A stretch of 64,000 nucleotides of DNA from CAYQQJ01 sp964419935 (GTDB taxonomy: Bacteria > Pseudomonadota > Gammaproteobacteria > Pseudomonadales > Cellvibrionaceae). This document shows positions 35,587 to 45,440 of this stretch, one piece after another. Every line of letters starts with the position of its first letter. Within the stretch, counting starts at the first letter, position 1. Under the pieces are notes generated by a model. The model was not told the origin of the DNA. It did not search any database and was given only the letters and a program-made list of their open reading frames with translations. A program made the position numbers and the translations under genes. The stretch covers positions 19,001 through 83,000 of the forward strand of contig CAYQQJ010000016.1 in the NCBI GenBank assembly GCA_964419935.1, given 5' to 3'.

Positions 35587-36687
35587 TTAATCTTCTGTTT
35601 GGACACCGGTTAGATTGCTGAAGTGGTCTCGTGATGAAGAATCTGGAATGAGTTCAACGATCAGTTCATTGAGAGGCATGTTACCCCATTTCACCGTTTT
35701 CTCAATCATGTAGGACAGTGGTGAGTGGGGCTCCGTTTTGCGGAAGAAGTCGGCAACTTCCTTCAACTGTCGGAATGCGGATTCTCTCGAGTTAACCGGA
35801 CCTGCCGCAGGCTTGGCTGTTGCACTGGCCGGCGCTCCGTCGGCAGCAGGTTCTTCGTTGACTTCCGAGTCATCTGCCATGGGAAATTTGTGTTTGGCTA
35901 TGTGGTTAACCACACCCAGGCATTCTTCAAGTACGTTCAATATGGCGCGGATCGGTGGCGCGTCATCTGCGCCGCACAGTTGATCGAGCAGGCGACCGGC
36001 GTGCTTGTAAGTTTCAATGCATTGGGCGATATCATCACGCAGATCCGTATAGTATTCCTCGGATGATTCGTTAACAGCGGCCTCTATATCGTCAAGGCTG
36101 AAGCCAAGCGTAGCGGCTTTGGCTGCGCGACTTTCCTCATCTGGAGCGCGTTGAATGTCCAGCGCTTGTTGGTATTGCCAGAAGCTGAAAGGCCCGGGAT
36201 GGCTCCCTTCGGTAATAGGTACCTTGCGAATGGGCGCTACGAGCACACCTTCGGAACCCTCACCGTTTAACCCCGATATTGGAGACACTCGAGTCTCAAT
36301 GCCGTCTTCGTCGGGCATCGGGTAGAGGTTGTCCCAGAACTTTTCGACGAAGCCCTGTATGAGCGTAAATCCGTCGCGTAAGCCTTGAAAACCATGACGG
36401 CGGATTAGCGCTTCTGTGAACCAGCTCACAATTTCAAGGTCTTTGCTCTCGTTCGCCAAAATTTCGGGCGCGAGTGTTAGAACCTTTCGCCAGTGTTCGT
36501 CGGCTTCGCTGTTGTCGCCGTCGTGGATACTTTTGCGTTCTGCCGAACGGGCAGCGGCACGTTCAGCTTTAATGGACTGATAAAGAGAGGTGGGTGAAGG
36601 GTCTTGCCGAACATCGCTGCCGGTAGGCGACTCATCGGAGATCGGACCTAAAAGTTTATCAAAATCAAGAATATCAGGCGAAGCCAT
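35587..36687 (-). CDS. tssA: T6SS baseplate/tail-coordinating protein TssA
   Basis: First gene of the leftward operon, 366 residues. The ImpA N-terminal domain is present ('LLGPISDESPTGSDVRQDPS', 'LAPEILANESKDLEIVSWFT', 'LIRRHGFQGLRDGFTLIQGF', 'WDNLYPMPDEDGIETRVSPI'). An Ala/Pro-rich linker leads to a short C-terminal domain ('AFRQLKEVADFFRKTEPHSP', 'SYMIEKTVKWGNMPLNELI'). The C-terminal form is the short 'EPHSP' type rather than the long membrane-bound type. TssA primes tube and sheath polymerisation from the baseplate. AAGGAAAT precedes the start. Confidence 0.94.
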   Translation of the reverse strand: MASPDILDFDKLLGPISDESPTGSDVRQDPSPTSLYQSIKAERAAARSAERKSIHDGDNSEADEHWRKVLTLAPEILANESKDLEIVSWFTEALIRRHGFQGLRDGFTLIQGFVEKFWDNLYPMPDEDGIETRVSPISGLNGEGSEGVLVAPIRKVPITEGSHPGPFSFWQYQQALDIQRAPDEESRAAKAATLGFSLDDIEAAVNESSEEYYTDLRDDIAQCIETYKHAGRLLDQLCGADDAPPIRAILNVLEECLGVVNHIAKHKFPMADDSEVNEEPAADGAPASATAKPAAGPVNSRESAFRQLKEVADFFRKTEPHSPLSYMIEKTVKWGNMPLNELIVELIPDSSSRDHFSNLTGVQTED

Positions 36688-37111
36688 CTGGATATTTCCT
36701 TTACTTTATTCTTATGCCTGTCGCGTGTGAGCCGGTTGCGTCAGTAAAGCGGGTTTCAGTTTACGCTGAAACGCACGCACTTCCTAGTGGAAGCTATGAA
36801 CGTTGAGATGGCAACAAACATGCATTATTAAATCCTGCTGAACACTCCATGTGTCCGCAGTTCGGGAGAATAACAGTACGGAACCGGCAACGCAATAAAC
36901 CCCAAGTCGCCAACCAAACATCAAAATGTGTCCTGAGGCGCTTTGCTGACAAATGGTGGGCGTAATGAATACACCTGCGACACTGAAATGTGGCATCATG
37001 CCCTTTGAACGCAGATCAAGTGCGTAATATACTGCTCGCGGAAAACGGGCGGTCAGAGCTCGTTGATAATAATGGTTTAAAACCACAGTTCTATTTCAGG
37101 ATGATGTTCGG
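36688..37111. promoter_or_regulatory. Divergent control region of the two T6SS operons
   Basis: This 424-bp region separates tssA from tagH and must drive both operons. No gene is convincing. An inverted repeat GTTTCAG/CTGAAAC (36753-36759 with 36766-36772) lies 65 bp before tssA and could be an operator. A rightward sigma-70 promoter is listed separately. I looked for a sigma-54 promoter (TGGCAC-N5-TTGC) on both strands; TGGCAT at 36991-36996 has no proper -12 element. Confidence 0.5.
37005..37033 (+). promoter_or_regulatory. Predicted sigma-70 promoter for the tagH operon
   Basis: TTGAAC (37005-37010) and TATACT (37028-37033) are separated by exactly 17 bp. Transcription would begin near 37040, giving a leader of about 70 nt before the tagH ATG at 37112. 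Confidence 0.55.
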
Positions 37112-38815
37112 ATGTCTTTGCAGATAACCATGATAAAAGCACCGGGGAATGTGCCGGTTTCCAAAGAAAGTCAGATGTTCGACCTGCAGGGAGGCACTAT
37201 TGGTCGGGGTGACAATAATGCTTTGGTGCTGGCTGACCCCGACAGATTTCTATCGTCTCAACATTGTCAGATTCACTGTGAGGCAGGTCGATATTATTTG
37301 ATCGACCTGAGCACTAATGGCACCTTCGTTAACGGTTCTCCCGAGCCGCTGGGTAAGGGTGGAAAAGTTGCGCTTGCCAATGATGACATGTTTGAAGTCG
37401 GCGATTATCAATTCAAAGTGATGCTGGCGCCGGAATCATCGTTGGATGTTTTTTCAGGCGCAGTCTCCCCATTTGACGATTTGCCCACATCGGCCGATCC
37501 GCTGTTTGGAATGGGCTCCGAGCCCAGCGACAATTCGTTTGCCGGAGATCCGTTCGGTGCGACCGATAACTTTATCGGAGAGCTCTCGCTTTCTCCGGAT
37601 CCTGAACTCACTGACCCCTTGGCGGCTTTGGATCAAGCTCTCGGGCCCCAAGGGCAACCGGTGTTTGACTCAGCGGTGTCTTTCGGCGTGGAGGATCGTC
37701 TAGGTTCGGCATCGGCAACGTTTGGGGGAGCAACCTATTCGGATCAGGCTGATGCACTTAATCAGTCAGTGGCCTGGCCGGAGTCTTCCCGCCAGAATTT
37801 AATTCCGGAAGAATGGGAGGACGAGCTCGGGGTATCGTCGTTATCATCGCCGCCATCTCCATCGTCTGCCACATCATCTGCGGCGTCGGCTATTCCGGCG
37901 CATTTTCAAGAGAGCAGCAGCGCTTTGCAGCCAAACGCCTCCAGAGCCAATATTGATGGTGATTTGTCTGATCTGTTTGATACACCGCTCGGGCCTCCCT
38001 CCGCAGAACCTTTCGCAGAACAGGCTTTTACACTGCCGGTGAACGCATCGGCATCGCCTGTTGAGGCGGCATCAGTTCCGTCGTCGCCGTCAGTGACTGC
38101 AGCGCCACCGACTCCAGCGCCGGCAGCTCCTTCAGCGGCACCAGTAGCACCCGCGGAACCTGCTGGTCAGAGACGCGCGTCGACACCTACTGCTGAACCT
38201 GGCTCGACGGCGGTTGGCGGTGACAGACGCTTGGTCGAAGGCATGGGGCTGAATGTCACCAATCTTTCCGATGAGCAGATTGCTGAAATCAGCAGTGAAG
38301 TTGGCCTGCTAATGCGGGAGGTTGTGGGGGGGATGATGCAGGTACTTCGCTCCCGCAGCAGTATCAAAAACGAATTTCGCATGAATGTCACTACGATTCA
38401 GCCCGTGGAAAACAATCCCCTGAAGTTCTCGGCAGATGTCGATGAAGCGATAGACAATATGTTCGTACGCCGCAGTGGCGCGTACAAAAAGCCATTGGAT
38501 GCCATGCGTGAAGGTTTTCAGGAGATCGGCGAGCATCAGGTTGCCATGATTGCGGGGATCCGCCACGGCTTTGAGCAGATGATGAGTCGGTTTGATCCTG
38601 AGTTGCTGGAAAAGCACTTTGATAAGCAGAGCAAGGGTAGTATGTTGCCGGCGGTCAAGAAAGCGCGATACTGGTCCAATTACAGTGCCCACTACAAAGG
38701 ATTTGTCGACAATATGGAGAATTCGTTCCAGCATATGTTCGGCGGCGACTTCGTTCAGGCATATGAAGACCAGTTGCGTAAAATGTCCAGTGCGCGAAAA
38801 AAGAATAACGGGTAA
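37112..38815 (+). CDS. tagH: T6SS FHA-domain protein TagH
   Basis: A 567-residue cytoplasmic regulator. The N-terminal FHA domain (about 24-100: 'GTIGRGDNNALVLADPDRFL', 'SSQHCQIHC', 'YYLIDLSTNGTFVNG') binds phosphothreonine. A long acidic then Ser/Pro/Ala-rich linker follows (about 110-370). The C-terminal TagH domain ('VEGMGLNVTNLSDEQIAEIS', 'VGLLMREVVGGMMQVLRSRS', 'KNEFRMNVTTIQPVENNPLK', 'SFQHMFGGDFVQAYEDQLRK') is specific for T6SS. In Pseudomonas aeruginosa, Fha1 is phosphorylated by PpkA and triggers assembly. Here ppkA and pppA lie in the same operon. It is the first gene of the rightward operon. Confidence 0.95.
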   Translation: MSLQITMIKAPGNVPVSKESQMFDLQGGTIGRGDNNALVLADPDRFLSSQHCQIHCEAGRYYLIDLSTNGTFVNGSPEPLGKGGKVALANDDMFEVGDYQFKVMLAPESSLDVFSGAVSPFDDLPTSADPLFGMGSEPSDNSFAGDPFGATDNFIGELSLSPDPELTDPLAALDQALGPQGQPVFDSAVSFGVEDRLGSASATFGGATYSDQADALNQSVAWPESSRQNLIPEEWEDELGVSSLSSPPSPSSATSSAASAIPAHFQESSSALQPNASRANIDGDLSDLFDTPLGPPSAEPFAEQAFTLPVNASASPVEAASVPSSPSVTAAPPTPAPAAPSAAPVAPAEPAGQRRASTPTAEPGSTAVGGDRRLVEGMGLNVTNLSDEQIAEISSEVGLLMREVVGGMMQVLRSRSSIKNEFRMNVTTIQPVENNPLKFSADVDEAIDNMFVRRSGAYKKPLDAMREGFQEIGEHQVAMIAGIRHGFEQMMSRFDPELLEKHFDKQSKGSMLPAVKKARYWSNYSAHYKGFVDNMENSFQHMFGGDFVQAYEDQLRKMSSARKKNNG

Positions 38816-38879
38816 GTGACTGCCGCGGTTGCGTCAATTTGAACTCAGACAGTCAGCAACAGAAACAGGAATTCGTACA

Positions 38880-39377
38880 ATGATCAGCAGAATAACAACA
38901 GTCTTTTACTTCGGCGCTCTTATACTCATTTCAACCCTGGCCGGCTGCAGCAGCTCCAAGAGTCGTGTCGGCGGAGCCTTGAGCCTGAACACTGACCTGA
39001 CCATCAATTTTGACGTTGGTGAGAATATTAACCCGGATGCATCGCAGCGGCCATCTCCGGTGTTTTTACGTTTGTATGAGCTCGCGGATCCGACTGCTTT
39101 CGAGAAAGCCGATTTCATCGATATCTATGAGAGGGACGCTGCTGTTTTGGGGGATTCCCTGGTGGCGCGCCAACAACTAAAACGTTTCGCGCCGGACGAA
39201 AAGCGCACAGAATCAATTGTATTGAAGCCGGAAACACGCTATGTCGGTCTCTATGCGGAGTTTCTGCAGTATCAGGATGCCCAGTACAAAGTGGTCTTCC
39301 AGGTGACGCAGAACAACATTCTCCGGAATGTGGCAACAATAAAAATTAGTGAGAACAGAGTCTCCTCTGTTAAATAA
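38880..39377 (+). CDS. tssJ: T6SS outer-membrane lipoprotein TssJ
   Basis: Lipoprotein that anchors the TssJLM trans-envelope complex to the outer membrane, 165 residues from the ATG at 38880, which follows ACAGGA at 38865-38870. A signal peptide ends in the lipobox 'LAGC' (Cys about 24) with a Ser-rich tether. The transthyretin-like fold is visible in 'PSPVFLRLYELADPTAFEKA' and 'DFIDIYERDAAVLGDSLVAR', then 'LKPETRYVGLYAEFLQYQDA'. The 'ALGDSL' region is the L1-2 loop area that contacts TssM. An upstream TTG in frame would put a long leader before the signal and is rejected. Confidence 0.94.
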   Translation: MISRITTVFYFGALILISTLAGCSSSKSRVGGALSLNTDLTINFDVGENINPDASQRPSPVFLRLYELADPTAFEKADFIDIYERDAAVLGDSLVARQQLKRFAPDEKRTESIVLKPETRYVGLYAEFLQYQDAQYKVVFQVTQNNILRNVATIKISENRVSSVK

Positions 39378-39463
39378 TCATCCAAGTATAAAACGGTTTC
39401 GAGTGCATAAACACAGGGATCAGGTGGGCCGGGTTGAGACCCGGCGTAATAAGCGAGAACACT

Positions 39464-40798
39464 ATGTCATTGTATAGCAAGGTTATCTGGTCTGAGGGCA
39501 TGTTTCTCAACCCTCAGCACTTTCAGCAAATGGACCGTTATATCGAACATTATGTTGAAAGCAAATGCTCGGCGTTTGGTGGCTATGGGTGGGGTGTCCA
39601 CAGCTTCGAAATTGACCAGCAACTCTTGAAGCTCGGTAAAATTTCAGTGGTGGGCGGCACAGGCATTTTCCCCGATGGAACGCCGTTCAACTTTCCCGAT
39701 TCAGATGAAGCCCCGCCGGTATTTGAAGTGCCGGCTGGGACCCATAACAAAATTGTATATCTGGCTGTACCGGTACGACGTTCCGGTGCGGTAGATGTGT
39801 TGCCCAAAGAAAACAGCCAGGGCCTTGCCCGTTTCTACTCCACAGAAATGCAGATTCGCGATGTCACCATAGAAGGTGGTGACAACCAGGCAGTGGACGT
39901 GGGCAAGTTGCGGCTGCGCTTGTTGCTTGAAACCGATGACCTCAGTGGCTATGCATGTATTGGCTTGGTGCGCATTGCGGAGTCACGGGAAGATAAGGAT
40001 GTCCTGCTGGACGAGCAGTATTATCCGACCTGCCTCGATTGCAAAGCGGTGCCTAAGCTTGCGGGATTCATAGGTGAACTGGCGGGGTTGCTACATCACC
40101 GGGGCGAGTCCATAGCGGGGCGTATGGCGGATACGCGCCACGGCGGCACAGCGGAAATCGCGGATTACATGCTGCTGCAACTGATTAATCGACTGGAGCC
40201 GTTCGTCAATCATCTGGCAAACATGAAAGGATTGCATCCCCAAGCGCTATTCGCTGAGTGTTTGAAGATGGTCGGAGAGCTGTCCACGTTTGTTACCAAA
40301 AACAAGCGTCCTCCGGAGTTTCCGGCCTACATGCACGACAATTTACAGGCCACCTTCGCTCCGGTGATGGGGGCCTTGCGCCAATGCTTGTCCATGGTGT
40401 ACGAGCAGAATGCCATGGCACTGCCGCTGGAAGAGAAAAAGTACGGTATCCGGGTATCGGAGATCACGGACCGATCGTTGCTCGCAACAGCAACTTTCGT
40501 GTTGGCAGTGCATGCCGATGTGAAGGAGGATGTGTTGCGTTCCCGTTTGCCGGCCCAGGTGAAAATAGGGCCGGTAGAGCGTATCCGTCAGTTGGTGAAC
40601 GCGGCTATGCCGGGTATTGGCATCAAGCCATTACCGGTTGCGCCAAGGCAGATTCCATTTCGGTCAGGCTATAGCTACTTTGAGCTGGACAAGCACAGTG
40701 CCTTTTGGAAGGAGCTGCAAAATTCAGGCGGGTTCGCCTTGCACCTCGGTGGGGACTTCCCTGGTATCGAGTTGGAGTTCTGGGCTATCCGACAATAG
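39464..40798 (+). CDS. tssK: T6SS baseplate adaptor TssK
   Basis: Trimeric adaptor joining the baseplate wedges to the TssLM membrane complex, 444 residues from the ATG at 39464. That start gives the classical N-terminus 'MSLYSKVIWSEGMFLNPQHF'; ten codons of an in-frame upstream extension look unused. Further signatures are 'YGWGVHSFEIDQQLLKLGKI', 'GTPFNFPDSDEAPP', 'KLAGFIGELAGLLHHRGESI', 'LLQLINRLEPFVNHLANMKG', 'HPQALFAECLKMVGELSTFV' and 'IKPLPVAPRQIPFRSGYSYF' in the receptor-like C-terminal domain. Confidence 0.96.
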   Translation: MSLYSKVIWSEGMFLNPQHFQQMDRYIEHYVESKCSAFGGYGWGVHSFEIDQQLLKLGKISVVGGTGIFPDGTPFNFPDSDEAPPVFEVPAGTHNKIVYLAVPVRRSGAVDVLPKENSQGLARFYSTEMQIRDVTIEGGDNQAVDVGKLRLRLLLETDDLSGYACIGLVRIAESREDKDVLLDEQYYPTCLDCKAVPKLAGFIGELAGLLHHRGESIAGRMADTRHGGTAEIADYMLLQLINRLEPFVNHLANMKGLHPQALFAECLKMVGELSTFVTKNKRPPEFPAYMHDNLQATFAPVMGALRQCLSMVYEQNAMALPLEEKKYGIRVSEITDRSLLATATFVLAVHADVKEDVLRSRLPAQVKIGPVERIRQLVNAAMPGIGIKPLPVAPRQIPFRSGYSYFELDKHSAFWKELQNSGGFALHLGGDFPGIELEFWAIRQ

Positions 40799-40887
40799 CG
40801 TGTCGGGTTTAACTGCCTGATGTCGGGTGCTCGAAGAAGTGAACAATAATATGGCGTCTCAAGGCGCTTGGTAACCAGGGGGTACGA

Positions 40888-41802
40888 ATGTCCTCGGATG
40901 ATTTCGATAAAACTGTATTCAAACAACCTATGCCCGGCGGTGACCGTACTGTAATGCGACCCATGCCTGGTGGCCGCCGCGCTCCGGCAGGGCAACCAGC
41001 AGCCGGCGCTGCCAGTGCCGCGCAGCAAAGTTACGGCTCTCCGTTACCGACACAGGCTTCACCGGCCCCGGCAATGGACGCATCGGCGGCATATTTCCGC
41101 ACAGGCCGGGGTTTGAACCCGCTGGTTAATGCGGCATCCACTTTGATCGCCGTCTTTGAGAAAACCCGACAGTCAATGAATCACCCGGATATTGCGGGGC
41201 TGCATCAGCGGATGATTAATGAAATACGCGCATTCGAGCAGTCCAGCCGGGACCTGGGCTTCAAGCCGGAGGTGATTCTTGCCGCGCGTTATATATTGTG
41301 CTCGGCACTCGATGAAGCTGTGCTGAATACACCTTGGGGCAGTGAGAGCGCCTGGGCCCAGAAAACGCTGCTCAGCGTTTTTCACAATGAAACATCGGGA
41401 GGTGAGAAATTCTTCCTGATTCTGGATCGAATGCGCCAGTCGCCGGCAGAGAATCTCGACTTTCTGGAGCTTGGTTATATTTTTCTGAGCCTCGGGTTTG
41501 AAGGTCGATATCGATTAAGTAACCGGGGAAAGGACGCGATTGAGCAGGTCAAGGCGGAGCTCTTTAAGATCATTCGCAGTTATCGCGGCGAATATGAGCG
41601 GACGCTATCCACCAGTTGGCAGGGGCTCGGCAAAACCCGCAATGCCCTGACAGAGTATGTTCCCATGTGGGTTGTGGCCAGTCTGGTGGCGGCTGTGTTG
41701 TTTTTCAGCTACTCGGGCTTCCGATACTGGTTGTACAACTCATCGACTCCGGTTGCTGAACAGCTGGCTGAAATCGCCAGCCCTCCAGCCGATGTGGAAT
41801 GA
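40888..41802 (+). CDS. tssL: T6SS inner-membrane protein TssL (DotU/IcmH-like)
   Basis: A 304-residue C-tail-anchored inner-membrane protein. The cytoplasmic DotU domain (about 80-250) has 'NPLVNAASTLIAVFEKTRQS', 'YILCSALDEAVLNTPWGSES', 'SLLSVFHNETSGGEKFF'-like 'LLSVFHNETSGGEKFFLILD' and 'LGFEGRYRLSNRGKDAIEQV'. A single membrane segment lies near 255-275 ('MWVVASLVAAVLFFSYSGF'). There is no C-terminal OmpA-like peptidoglycan domain. The N-terminus (1-40) carries two 'TVxxxPMPGG' motifs ('DKTVFKQPMPGG', 'DRTVMRPMPGG') and a Pro/Ala tail, candidate sites for phospho-control by PpkA/TagH. AGGGGG precedes the start. Confidence 0.95.
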   Translation: MSSDDFDKTVFKQPMPGGDRTVMRPMPGGRRAPAGQPAAGAASAAQQSYGSPLPTQASPAPAMDASAAYFRTGRGLNPLVNAASTLIAVFEKTRQSMNHPDIAGLHQRMINEIRAFEQSSRDLGFKPEVILAARYILCSALDEAVLNTPWGSESAWAQKTLLSVFHNETSGGEKFFLILDRMRQSPAENLDFLELGYIFLSLGFEGRYRLSNRGKDAIEQVKAELFKIIRSYRGEYERTLSTSWQGLGKTRNALTEYVPMWVVASLVAAVLFFSYSGFRYWLYNSSTPVAEQLAEIASPPADVE

Positions 41803-41888
41803 GGTCTATCAGGCCCGTTTCAAAACATAAGAATAGACACACGGAAAGTATGAACCCCGCAAGGGGTTAACCAAGAGACTCGATTTGC

Positions 41889-44800
41889 ATGAAAAGTATT
41901 GGACGTTTTTTTACCAATCCTACCGTTATCTCGGTGATTGGTTTGATATTGATTGCACTGATCATCTGGTTTGCCGGGCCCCACATCAAGTTTGGCGAAT
42001 CCAACACGGCGCCTCTGGGAAGTGCCGTAGCCCGATTGGTTGCGATCATTGTCATTGTGCTCTTATGGGGACTGAACAATCTGCGTATCCAGCACAAGAA
42101 CGCCAAGTGCAATCGGGAGCTTGCCGATGATCTTCAACAAGGTCAGCAGGAGCCCACCGCTGATACGTCCTCTGATCAGGCGTCGGAAGAAATCCACCAG
42201 ATCAACGAACGTTTTTCCCAGGCACTGGCCACCCTGAATAAGTTGAGGTTCAAAAGCAAGGGAAGAAGCAAAGCGCTATACGAGTTACCGTGGTACATCA
42301 TTATTGGCCCTCCGGGCTCTGGTAAAACTACCGCATTGGTTAATTCGGGTCTTGAATTCCCTCTGGGGGAGCAGTTTGGTAAAGGCGCCTTGCAAGGTGT
42401 CGGTGGAACGCGCAACTGTGATTGGTGGTTTACCAACGACGCGGTGATGATCGATACCGCGGGGCGCTATACCACGCAGGACAGTCACCGAGTCGTCGAC
42501 AGCTCCGCCTGGGAAGGCTTCCTCAATCTGCTGAAACGGCATCGCCGTCGTCGGCCCATCAACGGTGCAATTGTTGCTATCAGCCTGCACGATCTGTTGT
42601 TGCAGTCCGAAGACGAGCGCACACAACACGCAAAGACCATTCGCGCTCGCTTGGACGAGTTAATGAGCAAGCTGGAAATCCATTTTCCGGTTTACCTCAT
42701 GTTTACCAAGGCGGATCTGGTATCCGGCTTCAGCGAGTTTTTTGAAGACCTGGGCAAGGAAGAGCGGGATCAGGTGTGGGGTGTCTCGCTGCCCAACGCT
42801 GCGAAAGCATCGCAGTGCCCTGACTTCGATTTCCTGTCGGCTGAGTTGCGCAAGCTAGCCGACCGGTTGTATGACCGGGTTCTCTGGCGCATGCATCAGG
42901 AGCGGGATGTGCGCCGTTGCGCGTCCATTCAGGGGTTTCCACAGCAAATAGAGAACCTCAATAGTATTGTTGAAGAGTTTGTCCGCCAGACGTTCATGCA
43001 GAACCGGTACGAAAAACAGCCGTACTTGCGCGGGGTTTACTTGTCCAGCGGTACGCAGGACGGCACACCTATCGACCGTTTGATGACATCCGTGGCGGCG
43101 GGCTTTGGTTTCTCCCGCGAAACCGCGCAGCTACCCAGCCAGAAAGGCAAAAGTTTTTTTATCTCACGACTGCTGCGTGAGGTCATTTTCCCCGAGGCAG
43201 AGCTGGTCGGTGCGAATGCCCGATACGAGCGATTTATACGCTGGTCGCAGCGAGCGGCCTACGTGGGGCTGGGCGCGGTGACGCTTGTGGTATTGCTGGT
43301 CTGGAGCGGTAGCATTACCCGACATAAAATGTACATGTCGGAAGTGGCGTCTTACGTTGACGAATTCAATCAGGAGAATCAACGAGTCACACAGTGGAAC
43401 CGCGATATTCGCGCCACCTTGCCACCTTTGGATGCGCTTGCCAAAGCCAGTATCGTCTACGATCAGGAGTCGTTGCCGTGGCTATCGGGCATCGGTCTGT
43501 ACGACGGTCGCATCGATCATGAAGCGGACCTCGCATACAAAACTCACCTGCTCGGCATGTTTCAGCCGCGGTTGCTTGAACCCCTGGAAGACGTATTGCG
43601 GCAGGGTGATCCGCAAGGCGATCTCTATAACACCTTTCGCATCTATATGATGTTCAATCGCACCGAGCACATGGATAAGTCGTTGATCCGCGAATGGTTC
43701 ACAGCTCACTGGAATAGCGAATTGCATGGCGAAGCGTCACGCCGTCAGGCCCTTGGGGCGCATCTGGACGCATTACTCCAATTTGACCTTGAGCCGGTTG
43801 AGCTAAATGATCAGGTGGTGCGACAGACACGCAGCTCGTTGCTGCGCCTTCCTGTAGCCCAGCGGGTATACAGCCGCTTACGGACTCATCCTGAGTACAG
43901 TCAGCAGATTGATCTGGTCAGTCATTTTGGTGATGGCGTGCGCAATCTCTATAAGATGGATGATCAGGTACGCGACGCCTTGTCCATTCCCGCCATGTTT
44001 ACTCTTCAAGGCTATAAGGCTCTCGATTTCTCTGTTGAATCTCCGTTTGTATCAGATGTGCTGAACGAACGCTGGATTCTATCGGACGAGACAAACACCC
44101 GGGTTGATTTCGTGAAGGATGATCTGAACGAAATAAGCAGCGAAGTCAAAGAACACTATATGGCAGATTATGTTCGTGTGTGGCGCGATGTTTACGCGGC
44201 GTTGGATGTGGCTGCATTCAACAATCTGCGGCAGGCGGGGGATGTGTTGGCGGAGCTTTCCGACCCGGTGTATTCGCCCCTGCGGGCAATCCTGCAGGTT
44301 GGGCTGACCAACACACAGCTCACCCCGCCAGTTGCTGAACTCGCCGAACATGCTGAAGGGGGCGCTGGACGATTGGGACGCCTGGGTAAGGTAGCCAGTA
44401 TCGCCGCAGGTCACATTGAGGGAACCACCGTCGACAAGCGGTTTCACGACCTTCATGTGCTGATGCAGGAGTCCTCGCGGGGGCCAGCACCCGTGGAAAA
44501 CATCATGGGTCGTATTCAGGAACTTCAGGCCTACCTGCGCGAGCTATCCATGGCGCCGGACCCCGGAAAAGCGGCATTCACTATTGCGAAAGCGCGTTTC
44601 GAAAGTGGTACAGGTAACCCCATTACGGCATTGCGCAGTTTCGCAACTACAGTACCGGATGAACCTGTTGGACGCTGGCTCACAACTTTAGCTGATGAGA
44701 GTTGGCGAGTGGTGCTGAACACTGCGCATCAGCATATTAATAACGAATGGCAGGCACAGGTTTACGGCCCCTACAACCGCGGGTTGGCCGGACGCTATCC

Positions 44801-45440
44801 GCTCAACCGCGCCGCCAGTAACGAAGTTGCGCTGTACGACTTTAGTGGCTTCTTCAAACCCAGTGGAACCGTGGACACTTTCTACCGCGAGTTCATCGAG
44901 CCATTTGTCGATACGCGAGGCACCTGGAATAATCGTGTGGTCGATGGCTATACCACCGGGTTTTCTGCCACGGCGCTCACTCAGGTTCAACGTGCTTTGC
45001 GTATTCGTGATGCGTTCTTCAAGCAGAACCCCGAGACTCCCACCGTGGAGTTGGAGCTTCGCCCAGTCAACATGGACAAAAATGATGCGCGATTCGTGCT
45101 GGATATGGGCGAGCAGAGAATTTCGTATAACCATGGCCCCAAATTCTGGTCATCGGTGAAATGGACAGGCGGCAATAGCGATCAAAGAATCAGAATTATT
45201 TTTGAAGACCTGAACGGCGCATCACACGATCAGATGTATACGGGCAATTGGCCCTGGTTCCGTCTGATGGACGATGCGGATTTGCAAAAAACAACGCAGT
45301 CGAATCTTTATCAAATCACCTTCAGCATCGACGAGAACAGCGCGGCCCAGCGGATTGTCTACGAGGGTAGGGCCCGAAGCGTTAATAATCCATTCAATGC
45401 AGATTTATTGACAGGCTTCAAATGCCCGGAGACCATTTAA
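41889..45440 (+). CDS. tssM: T6SS inner-membrane protein TssM (IcmF-like)
   Basis: Core of the T6SS membrane complex, 1183 residues. Two N-terminal membrane segments (about 13-33 and 42-60) precede a cytoplasmic NTPase-like domain with Walker A 'GPPGSGKTT' near residue 139 and 'DTAGRYTTQD'. A third membrane segment lies near 458-475 ('GAVTLVVLLVWSGSI'). The periplasmic IcmF-related and C-terminal beta domain follows ('RPVNMDKNDARFVLDMGEQR', 'WPWFRLMDDADLQKTTQSN', 'YEGRARSVNNPFNADLLTGF'), which contacts TssJ. The length is usual for the family. tagF starts on the base after its stop codon. Confidence 0.96.
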   Translation: MKSIGRFFTNPTVISVIGLILIALIIWFAGPHIKFGESNTAPLGSAVARLVAIIVIVLLWGLNNLRIQHKNAKCNRELADDLQQGQQEPTADTSSDQASEEIHQINERFSQALATLNKLRFKSKGRSKALYELPWYIIIGPPGSGKTTALVNSGLEFPLGEQFGKGALQGVGGTRNCDWWFTNDAVMIDTAGRYTTQDSHRVVDSSAWEGFLNLLKRHRRRRPINGAIVAISLHDLLLQSEDERTQHAKTIRARLDELMSKLEIHFPVYLMFTKADLVSGFSEFFEDLGKEERDQVWGVSLPNAAKASQCPDFDFLSAELRKLADRLYDRVLWRMHQERDVRRCASIQGFPQQIENLNSIVEEFVRQTFMQNRYEKQPYLRGVYLSSGTQDGTPIDRLMTSVAAGFGFSRETAQLPSQKGKSFFISRLLREVIFPEAELVGANARYERFIRWSQRAAYVGLGAVTLVVLLVWSGSITRHKMYMSEVASYVDEFNQENQRVTQWNRDIRATLPPLDALAKASIVYDQESLPWLSGIGLYDGRIDHEADLAYKTHLLGMFQPRLLEPLEDVLRQGDPQGDLYNTFRIYMMFNRTEHMDKSLIREWFTAHWNSELHGEASRRQALGAHLDALLQFDLEPVELNDQVVRQTRSSLLRLPVAQRVYSRLRTHPEYSQQIDLVSHFGDGVRNLYKMDDQVRDALSIPAMFTLQGYKALDFSVESPFVSDVLNERWILSDETNTRVDFVKDDLNEISSEVKEHYMADYVRVWRDVYAALDVAAFNNLRQAGDVLAELSDPVYSPLRAILQVGLTNTQLTPPVAELAEHAEGGAGRLGRLGKVASIAAGHIEGTTVDKRFHDLHVLMQESSRGPAPVENIMGRIQELQAYLRELSMAPDPGKAAFTIAKARFESGTGNPITALRSFATTVPDEPVGRWLTTLADESWRVVLNTAHQHINNEWQAQVYGPYNRGLAGRYPLNRAASNEVALYDFSGFFKPSGTVDTFYREFIEPFVDTRGTWNNRVVDGYTTGFSATALTQVQRALRIRDAFFKQNPETPTVELELRPVNMDKNDARFVLDMGEQRISYNHGPKFWSSVKWTGGNSDQRIRIIFEDLNGASHDQMYTGNWPWFRLMDDADLQKTTQSNLYQITFSIDENSAAQRIVYEGRARSVNNPFNADLLTGFKCPETI

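Noticed and set aside
36991..37008. Possible sigma-54 promoter (TGGCAT...) upstream of tagH
   Set aside because: The -12 GC element is missing, and a better sigma-70 pair lies at 37005-37033.
36784..37086. Leftward 100-codon open frame in the T6SS divergent region
   Set aside because: No ribosome-binding site, Cys/His/Trp-rich unlikely composition, and it would cover both promoters.
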